A stretch of DNA of 64,000 bases, from contig NZ_JHVB01000001.1 in the NCBI RefSeq assembly GCF_000619925.1, forward strand, positions 785,661 to 849,660, written 5' to 3'. A program made the translations under genes and the position numbers. Below are positions 45,942 to 54,992 of the stretch, one piece after another. This stretch comes from Treponema sp. C6A8 (lineage in GTDB: Bacteria > Spirochaetota > Spirochaetia > Treponematales > Treponemataceae). The notes under the pieces were generated by a model. The model was not told where the DNA came from. It was given only the letters and a program-made list of their open reading frames with translations, and did not search any database. Position 1 is the stretch's first letter, and every line of letters begins with the position of its first letter.

Positions 45942-48095
45942 TTAAAGCCCTGTCGTATATTTTTTCAAAATCATCTTGACTTCAGGAAGTGCATCCATAA
46001 AAACTTCAACGCATTTTGCATCAAACTGAGTTCCAGATCCTTCCTGCAAAATTTCCAGTGCTTTTTCTATCGGAAATGCCGGCTTATAAACACGAGGAGA
46101 AGCAAGGGCATCAAATACATCCGCAACTGCCATAATACGGGCAGAAAGAGGAATTACCTCGCCATGAAGACCTTCCGGATAACCCTTACCATCCCAGCGT
46201 TCGTGATGATATGCCGCCATATTTCTGGCTTCCTTAAGATAGCTTTCTCCCTGAACCGTACTGATTGCGTTTTCAAGAATAAGTTTTCCTGCAGTCGTAT
46301 GAGTTTTCATAATTGCAAATTCTTCATCAGTAAGCTTTCCAGGTTTATTCAAAACACCGTCTGGAATATTAATTTTTCCGACATCATGCAAAGGAGCAGA
46401 ACGCACAACGTCTGACATAAATTTAGGTGTAATTTTCTGTGCGTAATAACCTTTCTTTTTAAGGCCTTCAACAATAATTTTTACATAGGCAGAAGTTTTC
46501 TGAACATGAGCACCAGTATCGGAATCACGGTTTTCAACCATATCTGCCATAGTAATAATAAGACCGTCCTGCATTTTTAAGGTTGAATCAGAAAGCCTCA
46601 TAATATCACGCATCTGTTCAGCCTGATTCAAAGTCATTCGGCAGATTGATTTATAAAGTTTTTCAACCTCATCTCCTGTATGAATATCAAGAGATCGGAT
46701 TGTCTTTACGTTTTCATCAAGTTTTTCCTGATCTTCACCAGAATGAGCAAAATTATCTACACAGGCTGCAATAGTACTTATAGGATAAGAAGTATATACA
46801 CCCGTTGACAAAACCGCATAGGCTATAATAAGGATAAAAAATCCTGCCATAATCAGCATTACGCGTAAAATAAAATTGCTCATATATTCTGTCATATAAT
46901 CCAGGGAAATATCAGCACCTACATAGCATACACATCTTCCTGCAGAATCATAAACAGGATGGTAAATAGTAAGCATCCAGCCGACTATTGAATGGCTTTC
47001 AACAGGTTCTATCTCATTTCCTGCCAGAAGGTCTGGAATATAAGGTTCAAAATCTTCATCAAAAGGAACAAGCTGACCGGGATTATAAGCATCGTATTCA
47101 TTTTCATCATTATCAAAAATAAAATAACAGCCTTCAGCTTCAACCCTGACAACATAAAGAAATTTTATACCGCTCGAAACATTCTGAATATTTTTTAATA
47201 TTCTTGCAGTAAGTTCATATTCCGGCAGACGTCTTCCATATTTAATAAAATCATCAACCTTGGCAGGGTTAATCGCTTCAGCTGCAAATTTTACACAGTT
47301 TTTTGCAGTTTCTGTTCTTTCATTTTTTATGCTTCCAAAATAAAGATTTATTCCAATCCAGCCCATTACAAAAACCAGAACTGTTGATGTAATTATAAGC
47401 GTAAGTGCCGAACGAATTCTAAGAGAACCCTTTATATCACGGCTCCAGTTTTTTATAGACTTTAATTCTGAAACAGAAAGCGGCCTCTGCTTCCATACAC
47501 CTTCCCTCAGTGATTCAACAACCCTTTTCGGGATTATATTTAAAACAATAATTGCAAAAACAAGTGAAAATCCTTTATCCAGAAGTGAAATTAAAAAATT
47601 AACAAGACAAAAGGAAGGAAGAAAAGAAATATTTACTGCTGAAGAAAAAGAACGGGCATTCTGAGCAATAAGGGAAGCCTGACTGTCACCAAAAATTAAA
47701 AACTGAACTAAAGAACTTAATATCGATGAAGTAAAAACAAGTGTAAAAGCAAATAAAATCGTTTTTTCAATTTTCTTTAAAGAATAGTTTTTAATATACC
47801 AGACGGTAAAAATTGCTATAAGTGCATTCAGAAAAGAAAAATATATGGAAGCTGCATAAAAAAAAGAGCATATTATGCCTGAAACAACTGCAGTAAGAAT
47901 TCCTGTAAATAATAATCCGCTGACTACAGATACGGTTATAGTTCCGATTGAGTCAAAAAATAAAGGCAGTCCAAGTTTATTCATAAAATAAGAAAAAACG
48001 ACATTAAGACAGATTCCTGAAAGAGCAAGAAAAAATCTTCCTAAGCCATTGTTCATATTTTTATGAATTGCTTTATTGTTAGATGATGTCCTCAA
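45942..48095 (-). CDS. Membrane-bound HD-GYP cyclic-di-GMP phosphodiesterase
   Basis: 717 aa. An N-terminal membrane region of about six helices (1-200), TM (about 230-255), an extracytoplasmic Cache-like sensor (FLYVVRVEAEGCYFIFDNDENEYDAYNPGQ, WMLTIYHPVYDSAGRCVCYVGADIS), TM (about 405-430), a HAMP-like linker, and an HD-GYP domain from about 500. Catalytic motifs are complete: GAHVQKTSAYV, LHDVGKINIP (H570, D571), MKTHTTAGK, YHHERWDGKGYPEGLHGE, VADVFDALASPRVYK. It should hydrolyse c-di-GMP. First of three consecutive signalling genes (29 bp to the hybrid kinase). Confidence 0.92.
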   Translation of the reverse strand: MRTSSNNKAIHKNMNNGLGRFFLALSGICLNVVFSYFMNKLGLPLFFDSIGTITVSVVSGLLFTGILTAVVSGIICSFFYAASIYFSFLNALIAIFTVWYIKNYSLKKIEKTILFAFTLVFTSSILSSLVQFLIFGDSQASLIAQNARSFSSAVNISFLPSFCLVNFLISLLDKGFSLVFAIIVLNIIPKRVVESLREGVWKQRPLSVSELKSIKNWSRDIKGSLRIRSALTLIITSTVLVFVMGWIGINLYFGSIKNERTETAKNCVKFAAEAINPAKVDDFIKYGRRLPEYELTARILKNIQNVSSGIKFLYVVRVEAEGCYFIFDNDENEYDAYNPGQLVPFDEDFEPYIPDLLAGNEIEPVESHSIVGWMLTIYHPVYDSAGRCVCYVGADISLDYMTEYMSNFILRVMLIMAGFFILIIAYAVLSTGVYTSYPISTIAACVDNFAHSGEDQEKLDENVKTIRSLDIHTGDEVEKLYKSICRMTLNQAEQMRDIMRLSDSTLKMQDGLIITMADMVENRDSDTGAHVQKTSAYVKIIVEGLKKKGYYAQKITPKFMSDVVRSAPLHDVGKINIPDGVLNKPGKLTDEEFAIMKTHTTAGKLILENAISTVQGESYLKEARNMAAYHHERWDGKGYPEGLHGEVIPLSARIMAVADVFDALASPRVYKPAFPIEKALEILQEGSGTQFDAKCVEVFMDALPEVKMILKKYTTGL

Positions 48096-48181
48096 TTTAT
48101 CCGCCTGCTAATAAAGGTCTAAAAATAATTATAGCACGAGATAAAAAGTATACATAATAAAATTTTATTGAAAATTTTCAT

Positions 48182-48218
48182 AAAAAAAAGGCTGTCCCCC
48201 GGAAAGAGGACAGCCTTT
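48182..48218 (-). terminator. Intrinsic terminator of the oad operon
   Basis: A perfect 11-bp stem (AAAGGCTGTCC at 48187-48197 with GGACAGCCTTT at 48208-48218) is followed on the minus strand by eight T residues (48182-48189). It serves transcripts coming from oadB, 227 bp upstream. Confidence 0.85.
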
Positions 48219-48219
48219 C

Positions 48220-48440
48220 GCAAACACTTGCACCGCTTACGCGTTGCAAGCCTCATATGTTACATTCCTGTTTGCGGTAAAAACAACAATTAAAACCGTC
48301 GGTGCAGTCACCGCAAACCCTAACTTTGCATTCGCAAAGTTAGCATTCAATTTTACATACCTGCTTGCGCTAAAAATTAGACCTGCAATCGCATGTGCCT
48401 CTAACGCAAGCACAAACTTTACTACGCAAAGTTTGCATTA
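48220..48440. repeat. Gene-free 3' trailer of the oad operon packed with dyads
   Basis: No gene is seen in 48219-48444. The stretch contains several inverted repeats: CTTGCA/TGCAAG around 48226-48250; a perfect 10-bp hairpin CTAACTTTGC-ATTC-GCAAAGTTAG (48320-48343); and AAACTTT/AAAGTTT (48414-48434). The repeated words TTTGC, GCAAA and CTAAC suggest duplication of a small element. The trailer may stabilise the oad mRNA or be a decayed repeat cluster. Confidence 0.6.
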
Positions 48441-48444
48441 TAAT

Positions 48445-49878
48445 CTACATACCATATGTAGAGATAAACACACCAGCGGCAATTGCGGTTCCGATTACGC
48501 CGGAAACGTTTGGTCCCATAGCGTGCATCAAAAGGAAGTTTGTCGGATCTTCTGACATACCAACTTTATTTGCAACGCGGGCTGCCATTGGAACGGCAGA
48601 AACACCAGCCGAACCGATAAGCGGATTGATTTTCTCTTTGAGGAAGAGGTTCATAATCTTTGCCATAATAAGACCGCCCATTGTAGCGATACAGAAAGCA
48701 AGAAGACCAAGAACGATAATACCCAGAGAGTTAGCGTGCATAATCTTTTCAGGTGTCATCTGTGAACCAACACCAAGTGACAAGAGAATTGAAACGATAT
48801 TCATAAGTTCGTTTTCAACAGTCTTAGAAAGACGCTGAACACAGCCGATTTCCTTAATGAAGTTACCGAATGCAAGCATACCAATAAGTGGAGCTGCAGG
48901 AGGCAGCAAGAGGATTGTTACAACGAGAAGCAAGAGTGGGAACAAAATGCGTTCTGTCTTAGATACAGGACGAAGCTGTTTCATCTTGATTGTACGCTCT
49001 TTCTTAGAAGTCAAAAGCTTCATAATAGGAGGCTGAATCATTGGAACAAGAGCCATGTAAGAGTAAGCGGCAACGGCAATTACGGCCATCATTTCTGGAG
49101 CAAGTTTACCAGAAACGTAGATTGATGTAGGACCGTCTGCACCACCGATAATAGCGATAGCACAAGCCTGCTTCATGTTGTAGTCGATTCCAGGAATGAA
49201 GTTCATGGAAGCAACACCAAAAAGTGTAGCAAATACACCAAGCTGGGCAGCACCACCAAGGAGGGCTGTTTTAGGGTTAGCGATAAGAGGACCGAAGTCT
49301 GTCATAGCACCAATTCCCATAAAGATAAGCATAGGGAAGAATTCGTTTCCTACACCTGCAGAATAGATGATATGAAGCATACCGTCAGGCCCATCACCCA
49401 TACCGGCACCCGGAATGTTTACAAGAATTGTACCAAATCCGATTGGAATAAGAAGAAGAGGTTCAAATCCTTTTGCAGCTCCAAGGTAAACAATAAGAAA
49501 GCCGATTGCAAGCATAACAAGACGCTGCCATCCCTTTACAGGATGAGAAGCAAGGTCAGCTGCGGCCTGAGCCATCTGTTCTTCTTTTACAATTTCCATC
49601 TGCTCTTTAGAAGCTTTTTCTTCTGCAGCTTCTTCAGGAGTTGGAGTGTGAATCATTTTGTAAATTCCAGTGTTCTTTGCAACGTTTCCGAAGAAAGATT
49701 TTACTGAAATAGGTTTGATATTCTCTGAACCTTTTACGATTGTAGTAGAAGCATAGTTTCCAGAAGAACCAGCACTTTTACCGCAACCTACAAAAGAAAG
49801 TGAAAGAGCAATAAGACAAACAATAGCACTTGCTCTGAACACTTTATATTTATTATTTTTGTTCAAAACTGTTTCCAT
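48445..49878 (-). CDS. oadB: Oxaloacetate decarboxylase beta subunit (Na+ pump) with N-terminal extension
   Basis: Membrane subunit that couples decarboxylation of carboxybiotin to sodium export. The core (about 110-477) matches the family: [107 protein letters not shown]. The first ~110 residues are unusual: a lipoprotein-like signal with [11 protein letters not shown] (Cys32) and a charged linker ([22 protein letters not shown]). Klebsiella OadB lacks this. 10 bp after oadA. Confidence 0.94.
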   Translation of the reverse strand: METVLNKNNKYKVFRASAIVCLIALSLSFVGCGKSAGSSGNYASTTIVKGSENIKPISVKSFFGNVAKNTGIYKMIHTPTPEEAAEEKASKEQMEIVKEEQMAQAAADLASHPVKGWQRLVMLAIGFLIVYLGAAKGFEPLLLIPIGFGTILVNIPGAGMGDGPDGMLHIIYSAGVGNEFFPMLIFMGIGAMTDFGPLIANPKTALLGGAAQLGVFATLFGVASMNFIPGIDYNMKQACAIAIIGGADGPTSIYVSGKLAPEMMAVIAVAAYSYMALVPMIQPPIMKLLTSKKERTIKMKQLRPVSKTERILFPLLLLVVTILLLPPAAPLIGMLAFGNFIKEIGCVQRLSKTVENELMNIVSILLSLGVGSQMTPEKIMHANSLGIIVLGLLAFCIATMGGLIMAKIMNLFLKEKINPLIGSAGVSAVPMAARVANKVGMSEDPTNFLLMHAMGPNVSGVIGTAIAAGVFISTYGM

Positions 49879-49888
49879 CTAATAATCC

Positions 49889-51973
49889 TTACTGAATTTC
49901 AGCGATTGTAGCGCCCTGAGCAATCTGAGAGCCTGTAGCTGCTACAAAGTGAACTTTTCCGGCAGCACCAGCTTTGATTTCCAGTTCCATCTTCATTGAC
50001 TCAACGATGATTACTGTTGTGTCAGCCTGCACAGCAGCACCTTCACTAACTGCATAGCGGAGAAGAGTTCCGGCAACAGGAGCTTTAACAGGAGTTCCAG
50101 CACCAGAAGCAGCTGCAGGTGCAGCAGCAGGTGCAGCCTTAGGAGCCGGAGCAGCAGCAGGGGCTGGAGCTGCAACAGCAACACCGCCCAAAGTTCCAAG
50201 AACCTGACCAGCCTGAATCTGTGTACCAGGCTGAACAGAGAAGCTTACAGTTCCGGCTTCAGGAGCCTTAACTTCAAGTTCCATCTTCATAGATTCAACG
50301 ATGATAACAGTATCACCCTTATTTACTTTTGTTCCGGCAGCAACTGCGTGACGAAGTAATGTACCAGCTACAGGAGCTTTAATTTCTACACCACCAGTAA
50401 CCTGTGCAGCAGGAGCAGCACTTGCGGCAACAGCCGGAGCGGCACCTGCGGCACCGAATGTTACGTTATAAGCAGTTCCGTTTACGTTTACGCTCATAGA
50501 ATCGCCTGCAGGGCCTGTTGTAACATTGTAAGCAGTACCGTTTACGTTTACAGTGTATGAACCACCCTTGTTTTCCTTAGCAGCAGCAGGAGCCTCTTTC
50601 TTAGCGAATGTTGCAGCAGCGTCAACAGGACCTTTTGCACGTTCAGCAAAGAATTTTGGAGCAACATTAGGGAACATAGCGTAAGTAAGAACATCTTCAT
50701 CAGATCCGTTACCACCAGCTTTCTTTGATTCTTCAACCATTTTGTCCCATTCAGGTTCAATAAGGTCAGCTGGACGACATGTAACAACTGCATCCATATG
50801 ATTCTGTTCAAGAGCCTTCTTAACAAGCTCTGGATCTGCATCAGTTGGGAGTTTACCGAACTTACCAGTAATCAAGTTACGGAAGTCCTGAGTCATTACT
50901 TTATAAGGTCCCATAAGAACGTTCATAACAGCCTGTGTACCAACAATCTGTGATGTTGGAGTTACAAGAGGAACGTAACCTGCAGCCTTGTGAACCTTTG
51001 GAAGTTCAGCAAGTACAGCGTCCATCTTGTCGCCTGCGTTCTGCTGTTTGAGCTGTGATTCGAGGTTAGAAAGCATTCCGCCTGGAACCTGAGAAAGAAG
51101 AATACGTGTATCAGCACCAAGGAATGCAGATTCAAGTGATGAGTAGTGCTTGCGAACTTCGCGGAAGTAAGCAGCAATCTCAAGAAGAAGCTTTGTATCA
51201 AGGCCAGTATCCATATCTGTGCCCTTGAGCATTTCTACTACAGTTTCAGTTGGAGAGTGAGATGTACCCATAGACATAGAAGAAATTGCTGTATCAAGCC
51301 AGTCTGCACCAGCTTCAGCAGCCTTCAAAAGTGTTGCAACAGAAAGACCTGTTGTAGCATGTGAGTGGATTTCTACAGGAAGATCAACCTTTGCCTTGAT
51401 TTTCTGTACGAGGTCATAAGCCTCATATGGTTTCAAAAGACCAGACATATCTTTAATACAGATAGAATCTGCACCAAAGTCTGCATAAGTCTTAGCAAGC
51501 TCAGCATATTTTTCATTTGTGTGGAATGGAGTAACGGCATAAGAAATAGCCATCTGAACATCTACGCCAGATTTTTTAGCTGCCTTTGTAGCGCATTCCA
51601 TGTTACGAGGGTCATTGCAGGCATCGAAAATACGGAAACATCCAATACCATTCTTTGCAGCAGTTGCAACGAACTTCTCTACTACATCATCAGCATAGTG
51701 CTTGTAACCAAGAAGGTTCTGAGCACGAAGAAGCATCATAATTTTGTTGTTTGGAAGAGCTGCGTGAAGCTTTCTGAGGCGCTCCCATGGATCTTCGTTC
51801 AAGAAGCGGATACAAGAGTCATAAGTTGCTCCACCCCAACCTTCAATATATTTATAACCAACTTTATCAAGTTTATCGCAGATTGGCAGCATATCAGCTG
51901 TTGTCATACGAGTTGCGTGAAGACTCTGGTGAGCATCACGGATTGCAAGTTCAGAAATTCCTACTTTAGACAT
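49889..51973 (-). CDS. oadA: Oxaloacetate decarboxylase alpha subunit with two biotinyl domains
   Basis: Carboxyltransferase that moves CO2 from oxaloacetate to biotin; 694 aa. The HMGL-like TIM barrel (about 1-280) has AIRDAHQSLHATRM, GGATYDSCIRFLNEDPWERLR, CIKDMSGLLKPYEA and VEIHSHATTGLS, followed by the PYC_OADA domain. The tail is unusual. There are two short repeats of VNVNGTAYNV (about 470-505), then two lipoyl/biotinyl domains, each with ESMKMELE, putting biotin on Lys563 and Lys661, joined by an Ala/Pro-rich linker. Most OadA proteins have one. Middle gene of oadG-oadA-oadB. Confidence 0.95.
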   Translation of the reverse strand: MSKVGISELAIRDAHQSLHATRMTTADMLPICDKLDKVGYKYIEGWGGATYDSCIRFLNEDPWERLRKLHAALPNNKIMMLLRAQNLLGYKHYADDVVEKFVATAAKNGIGCFRIFDACNDPRNMECATKAAKKSGVDVQMAISYAVTPFHTNEKYAELAKTYADFGADSICIKDMSGLLKPYEAYDLVQKIKAKVDLPVEIHSHATTGLSVATLLKAAEAGADWLDTAISSMSMGTSHSPTETVVEMLKGTDMDTGLDTKLLLEIAAYFREVRKHYSSLESAFLGADTRILLSQVPGGMLSNLESQLKQQNAGDKMDAVLAELPKVHKAAGYVPLVTPTSQIVGTQAVMNVLMGPYKVMTQDFRNLITGKFGKLPTDADPELVKKALEQNHMDAVVTCRPADLIEPEWDKMVEESKKAGGNGSDEDVLTYAMFPNVAPKFFAERAKGPVDAAATFAKKEAPAAAKENKGGSYTVNVNGTAYNVTTGPAGDSMSVNVNGTAYNVTFGAAGAAPAVAASAAPAAQVTGGVEIKAPVAGTLLRHAVAAGTKVNKGDTVIIVESMKMELEVKAPEAGTVSFSVQPGTQIQAGQVLGTLGGVAVAAPAPAAAPAPKAAPAAAPAAASGAGTPVKAPVAGTLLRYAVSEGAAVQADTTVIIVESMKMELEIKAGAAGKVHFVAATGSQIAQGATIAEIQ

Positions 51974-51992
51974 ATTTATATTTCCCCTTTAA

Positions 51993-52241
51993 TTAGACAG
52001 ATTGTTTTTCACGGATAGCGGCAGCTATTGCAGCAATAATTGCACCGTCATTACCCGCAGCCGCGCTTGCAGCCGGAGCAGCATTATTAGTTGGCTCTGC
52101 AGTTTTATCAAGTTTAAATGCATGAATAACAGCTTTAAGCACTGTCATGCAGATAATCAAAATGATAATAAAACTGAAGACAACACACATTCCAAGCAGT
52201 GTCAAAAGTCCACCTTGACCTAGCATTTCTGTAATTGTCAT
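51993..52241 (-). CDS. oadG: Oxaloacetate decarboxylase gamma subunit
   Basis: 82 aa. One membrane helix near the N-terminus (LLTLLGMCVVFSFIIILIICMTVLKAVIH) and a short cytoplasmic tail with an Ala/Pro-rich stretch, the usual form of OadG, which holds alpha and beta together. First gene of the operon, 19 bp before oadA. AGGAG (52251-52255) precedes the ATG. Confidence 0.88.
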   Translation of the reverse strand: MTITEMLGQGGLLTLLGMCVVFSFIIILIICMTVLKAVIHAFKLDKTAEPTNNAAPAASAAAGNDGAIIAAIAAAIREKQSV

Positions 52242-52293
52242 AAAAAGTTACTCCTAAAAAAAACCGAAAATTGACCCGATTTTAATACGCAAA

Positions 52294-52299
52294 ATTATA
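52294..52299 (-). promoter_or_regulatory. -10 element of the oadGAB operon
   Basis: Perfect TATAAT on the minus strand, about 53 bp before the oadG start. The matching -35 region (near 52317-52322) is weak and A-rich, so the promoter may depend on an UP-like A-tract or an activator. Confidence 0.45.
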
Positions 52300-52365
52300 T
52301 TGGAATGCAAGTTTTTTTTAAAGTAGCAAGTGGCAAAGTATGACGGTGTATGATATATTTTTCTT

Positions 52366-53064
52366 ATGTATTATTTTTTGTGGACTTTTCTTGCACTCTT
52401 TGTAATCTCACTCGGACTCTATATCTTCTTCTATATAAGAGCAAACCAGCTTCTTCGTGATATTTTCAAGCTGCTCCTGCTGCCTTTTTCTTCAGCCTGC
52501 CTTATCACGTTGCTGCTTTTCCGAATTCCAGATTCTTTCCATATAATTCAGATTCAGATTATTTCATTTATCTTTACAGAAGCCTTTCTTGCCCTTCAGC
52601 TTGTGATTAAGAAAAAGCCTAACCGCACTCTTGAAATTGCTTCATTCGCATTTTTATTTATGGCTCTTGAAGTCTGGAACAATGTTTTTCTTTCGGCAAT
52701 TTATCTTGTCCGCATTCCAAACTGGTTTAACATCATTATAATTGCAGATTTAATTGCAGCATTCGCCACCTTCTGTCTTTTAACCCGTCCGCGAATGATA
52801 AAAATATATTTCTTCTATCTGGCAGTTTTCTGCGCCGGCGGATTTTTATGCTTTACTTCCCTGGCAGAATTGATTTTCGGCCGCAAGCTTTACGGCATTC
52901 CTTTATTCTTTGGAACTGTTACCCTGCTTCTAAATATTCTCTTTACCTCTGCCCGTCCAAAGTGGACTCAGAAAAAACATTCCCAGCTGATTATGGATAT
53001 GACGCTGCTCACAGCAGAACTTTTGATTTCTTCATCAGCTGTCATTATGATTTTTTTAGGATGA
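52366..53064 (+). CDS. Membrane protein of unknown function
   Basis: 232 aa with about seven hydrophobic helices spread over the whole length (YFLWTFLALFVISLGLYIFFYI, IIQIQIISFIFTEAFLAL, IASFAFLFMALEVW, IIIIADLIAAFATFCLL, IYFFYLAVFCAGGFLCF, GTVTLLLNILF, AELLISSSAVIMIF) and Arg/Lys-rich loops. The layout resembles the 7TM sensory modules of treponemes but there is no output domain. No named family recognised. It is divergent from oadG, and its last 20 bp overlap the end of the convergent pullulanase gene. Confidence 0.75.
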   Translation: MYYFLWTFLALFVISLGLYIFFYIRANQLLRDIFKLLLLPFSSACLITLLLFRIPDSFHIIQIQIISFIFTEAFLALQLVIKKKPNRTLEIASFAFLFMALEVWNNVFLSAIYLVRIPNWFNIIIIADLIAAFATFCLLTRPRMIKIYFFYLAVFCAGGFLCFTSLAELIFGRKLYGIPLFFGTVTLLLNILFTSARPKWTQKKHSQLIMDMTLLTAELLISSSAVIMIFLG

Positions 53065-54922
53065 TGAAGGAAAGGGGGCTCAGGCAGACATTCACGCAGC
53101 CGCCCCTGTCACAATCAAGGGCTGCCTCGCATATCTCGCCGGAAAGCACATCAACTTCCACCGCATATCCTTCTACCTGCGTTTCAAAGTCACTTTTTCT
53201 GGCATTGTAAATTACGCAGAAATCGCCGGTCTTATATAGAACAACACCTTCCCCCAGAGACTGAGCTTCAGCATTTTCATTCTGCCCGAAGGCCTGGCGG
53301 TTTGCCCGTCTCAAGGCAAAAAGTCCCTTGTAAGCTGCAAATACATCTGCATTTTTTTTCTTAAAAGAAAAATCTATCTGGTTAATTTCATCAGAAGAAA
53401 TATAGCTGTTTTCGTCTCCCCGCTTTGTACGCATAAACTCCTGTCCGCCGTTTATAAAAGGTACTCCCTGGGCAAGAATCACAAAAGCGGCGCTCAAAAT
53501 ATTCTGCTTACGGACAGTCTCAAGACCTTCTTTACCGATTGCCTTATATAAATCCCCGGAAAACTCAGTCTTCCCAAGATAAGAAATAGCAAGCTTATCA
53601 AAAAGCGTGTAATTGTCATGGCACTCAACGTAATTTATAGTCCTGTTAGGATTCTGAGTAAAGCCAGCATTTTTCTTAAGGGAACCTGTAAGACCCGTGC
53701 AGATTGCTGCATCATTAAAGACTCCCTGCACCTGCCCCTGCTTAAAGCCGCAGAATTCAGCACCTTTAATTGCATCGCGGAAGTTGTCATTAAAGCAGGC
53801 AACTCCTTCTGCCTCGTCAATTACTTCCTTTGTACAGGATTTTTCTACCCCGCACTCGCCTCCGCACCAGGGCTCCCCGTAAACAAGAACGTTTTTATCA
53901 ATCTTTTTGAGTTCGGCATAAATCTCTTTCATTGTCTCAGGCTCAAAAACACCCATCAGATCAAAGCGGAAGCCGTTGATGCCATAATCCTTCATCCAGT
54001 GCTTAAGGGAATCAATTATAAAGTCGCGAACAACCTTGTGATTAGAAGCGAGCTCGTTTCCGCAGCCAGAACCGTTAAAATATTCAATGCCAGTTTCATC
54101 ATCTTTTTTCAGGCGGTAAAAATATCCGGGAACAGTCATATCATAAATTGAATTGCTGCCAGTTCCAATTGTATGGTTATAGACCACGTCCATATTCACA
54201 GCAATTCCGTTTTTATGGAAGGCATCAATCATTTTCCTCATTTCATCTACAGCCTGCTTTCCGTCTTCATAGCCGGCACTTACATAGCGGCCTTCAGGCA
54301 CATTAAAATTAAATGGATCATAGCCCCAGTTATAGGACAAATCATCATTGGTGTTTGCGTAATCAAAGGAAGGTAAAAGCTGAACATGAGTTACGCCAAG
54401 CTCCTTCAAATGCTCCATAAGTTTATTGAAATCTGCAATTTCAAGAAATTTTCCCGTAGAATCCTTTACAAAAGACCGCGACCAGTCCCTGACATGCATT
54501 TCAAAAATTACGGCATCAGAAAAGACTTTTCTTTCCCCGCCATTTTTACCAAAGGGGTTATAGTAATCTATAGGCTCCAGCTGGCAAAGTTCAGAAGCAA
54601 GGGAATCAGGCGAAGCGCATTTTGACCAGATATCACAGACTTCATAGACGGCATTTTCAAAAGTAAAACGATATTTATAGTATTTATTCTCTTTTATAAG
54701 ATTTTCCAGGCGGTCAGCAGAAAGTATCCAGCAGCCGTCACAAGCTTTTTCCATCTGACATTCAAAAGAAGGCTTTCCATTTTTTACAGCTTCAAAATCC
54801 CTGTAAAAAAGAACAGAAACTTCTTTTGCAAAAGGAGACCAGGTTGTCAGAGCCTCCTTCTTAAAGCCCAGCTTATTTACGTCTACATTTTCAAATGGAT
54901 TAAAGTTATGACTCATATTCAC
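53045..54922 (-). CDS. Type I pullulanase / glycogen debranching alpha-glucanase (GH13)
   Basis: Hydrolyses alpha-1,6 branches in pullulan, starch or glycogen. 625 aa with an N-terminal CBM48-type domain (LTTWSPFAKEVSVLFYRD, YYKYRFTF). The GH13 barrel has the pullulanase signature YNWGYDPFNFNVPEG, then NMDVVYNHT, the nucleophile Asp in GFRFDLMG, the acid Glu in VYGEPWCGG, and the third Asp in VECHDNYTLFDKL. No signal peptide, so cytoplasmic, consistent with use of internal glycogen or imported oligosaccharides. Similar in size to PulA of Bacillus-type bacteria. Confidence 0.92.
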   Translation of the reverse strand: MNMSHNFNPFENVDVNKLGFKKEALTTWSPFAKEVSVLFYRDFEAVKNGKPSFECQMEKACDGCWILSADRLENLIKENKYYKYRFTFENAVYEVCDIWSKCASPDSLASELCQLEPIDYYNPFGKNGGERKVFSDAVIFEMHVRDWSRSFVKDSTGKFLEIADFNKLMEHLKELGVTHVQLLPSFDYANTNDDLSYNWGYDPFNFNVPEGRYVSAGYEDGKQAVDEMRKMIDAFHKNGIAVNMDVVYNHTIGTGSNSIYDMTVPGYFYRLKKDDETGIEYFNGSGCGNELASNHKVVRDFIIDSLKHWMKDYGINGFRFDLMGVFEPETMKEIYAELKKIDKNVLVYGEPWCGGECGVEKSCTKEVIDEAEGVACFNDNFRDAIKGAEFCGFKQGQVQGVFNDAAICTGLTGSLKKNAGFTQNPNRTINYVECHDNYTLFDKLAISYLGKTEFSGDLYKAIGKEGLETVRKQNILSAAFVILAQGVPFINGGQEFMRTKRGDENSYISSDEINQIDFSFKKKNADVFAAYKGLFALRRANRQAFGQNENAEAQSLGEGVVLYKTGDFCVIYNARKSDFETQVEGYAVEVDVLSGEICEAALDCDRGGCVNVCLSPLSFIILKKS

Positions 54923-54992
54923 CGCCCCTATTTAGTTTATCGCTAAATATGAATATAAGAATACACCATTATCATTAAACAGGCAAATAAAA

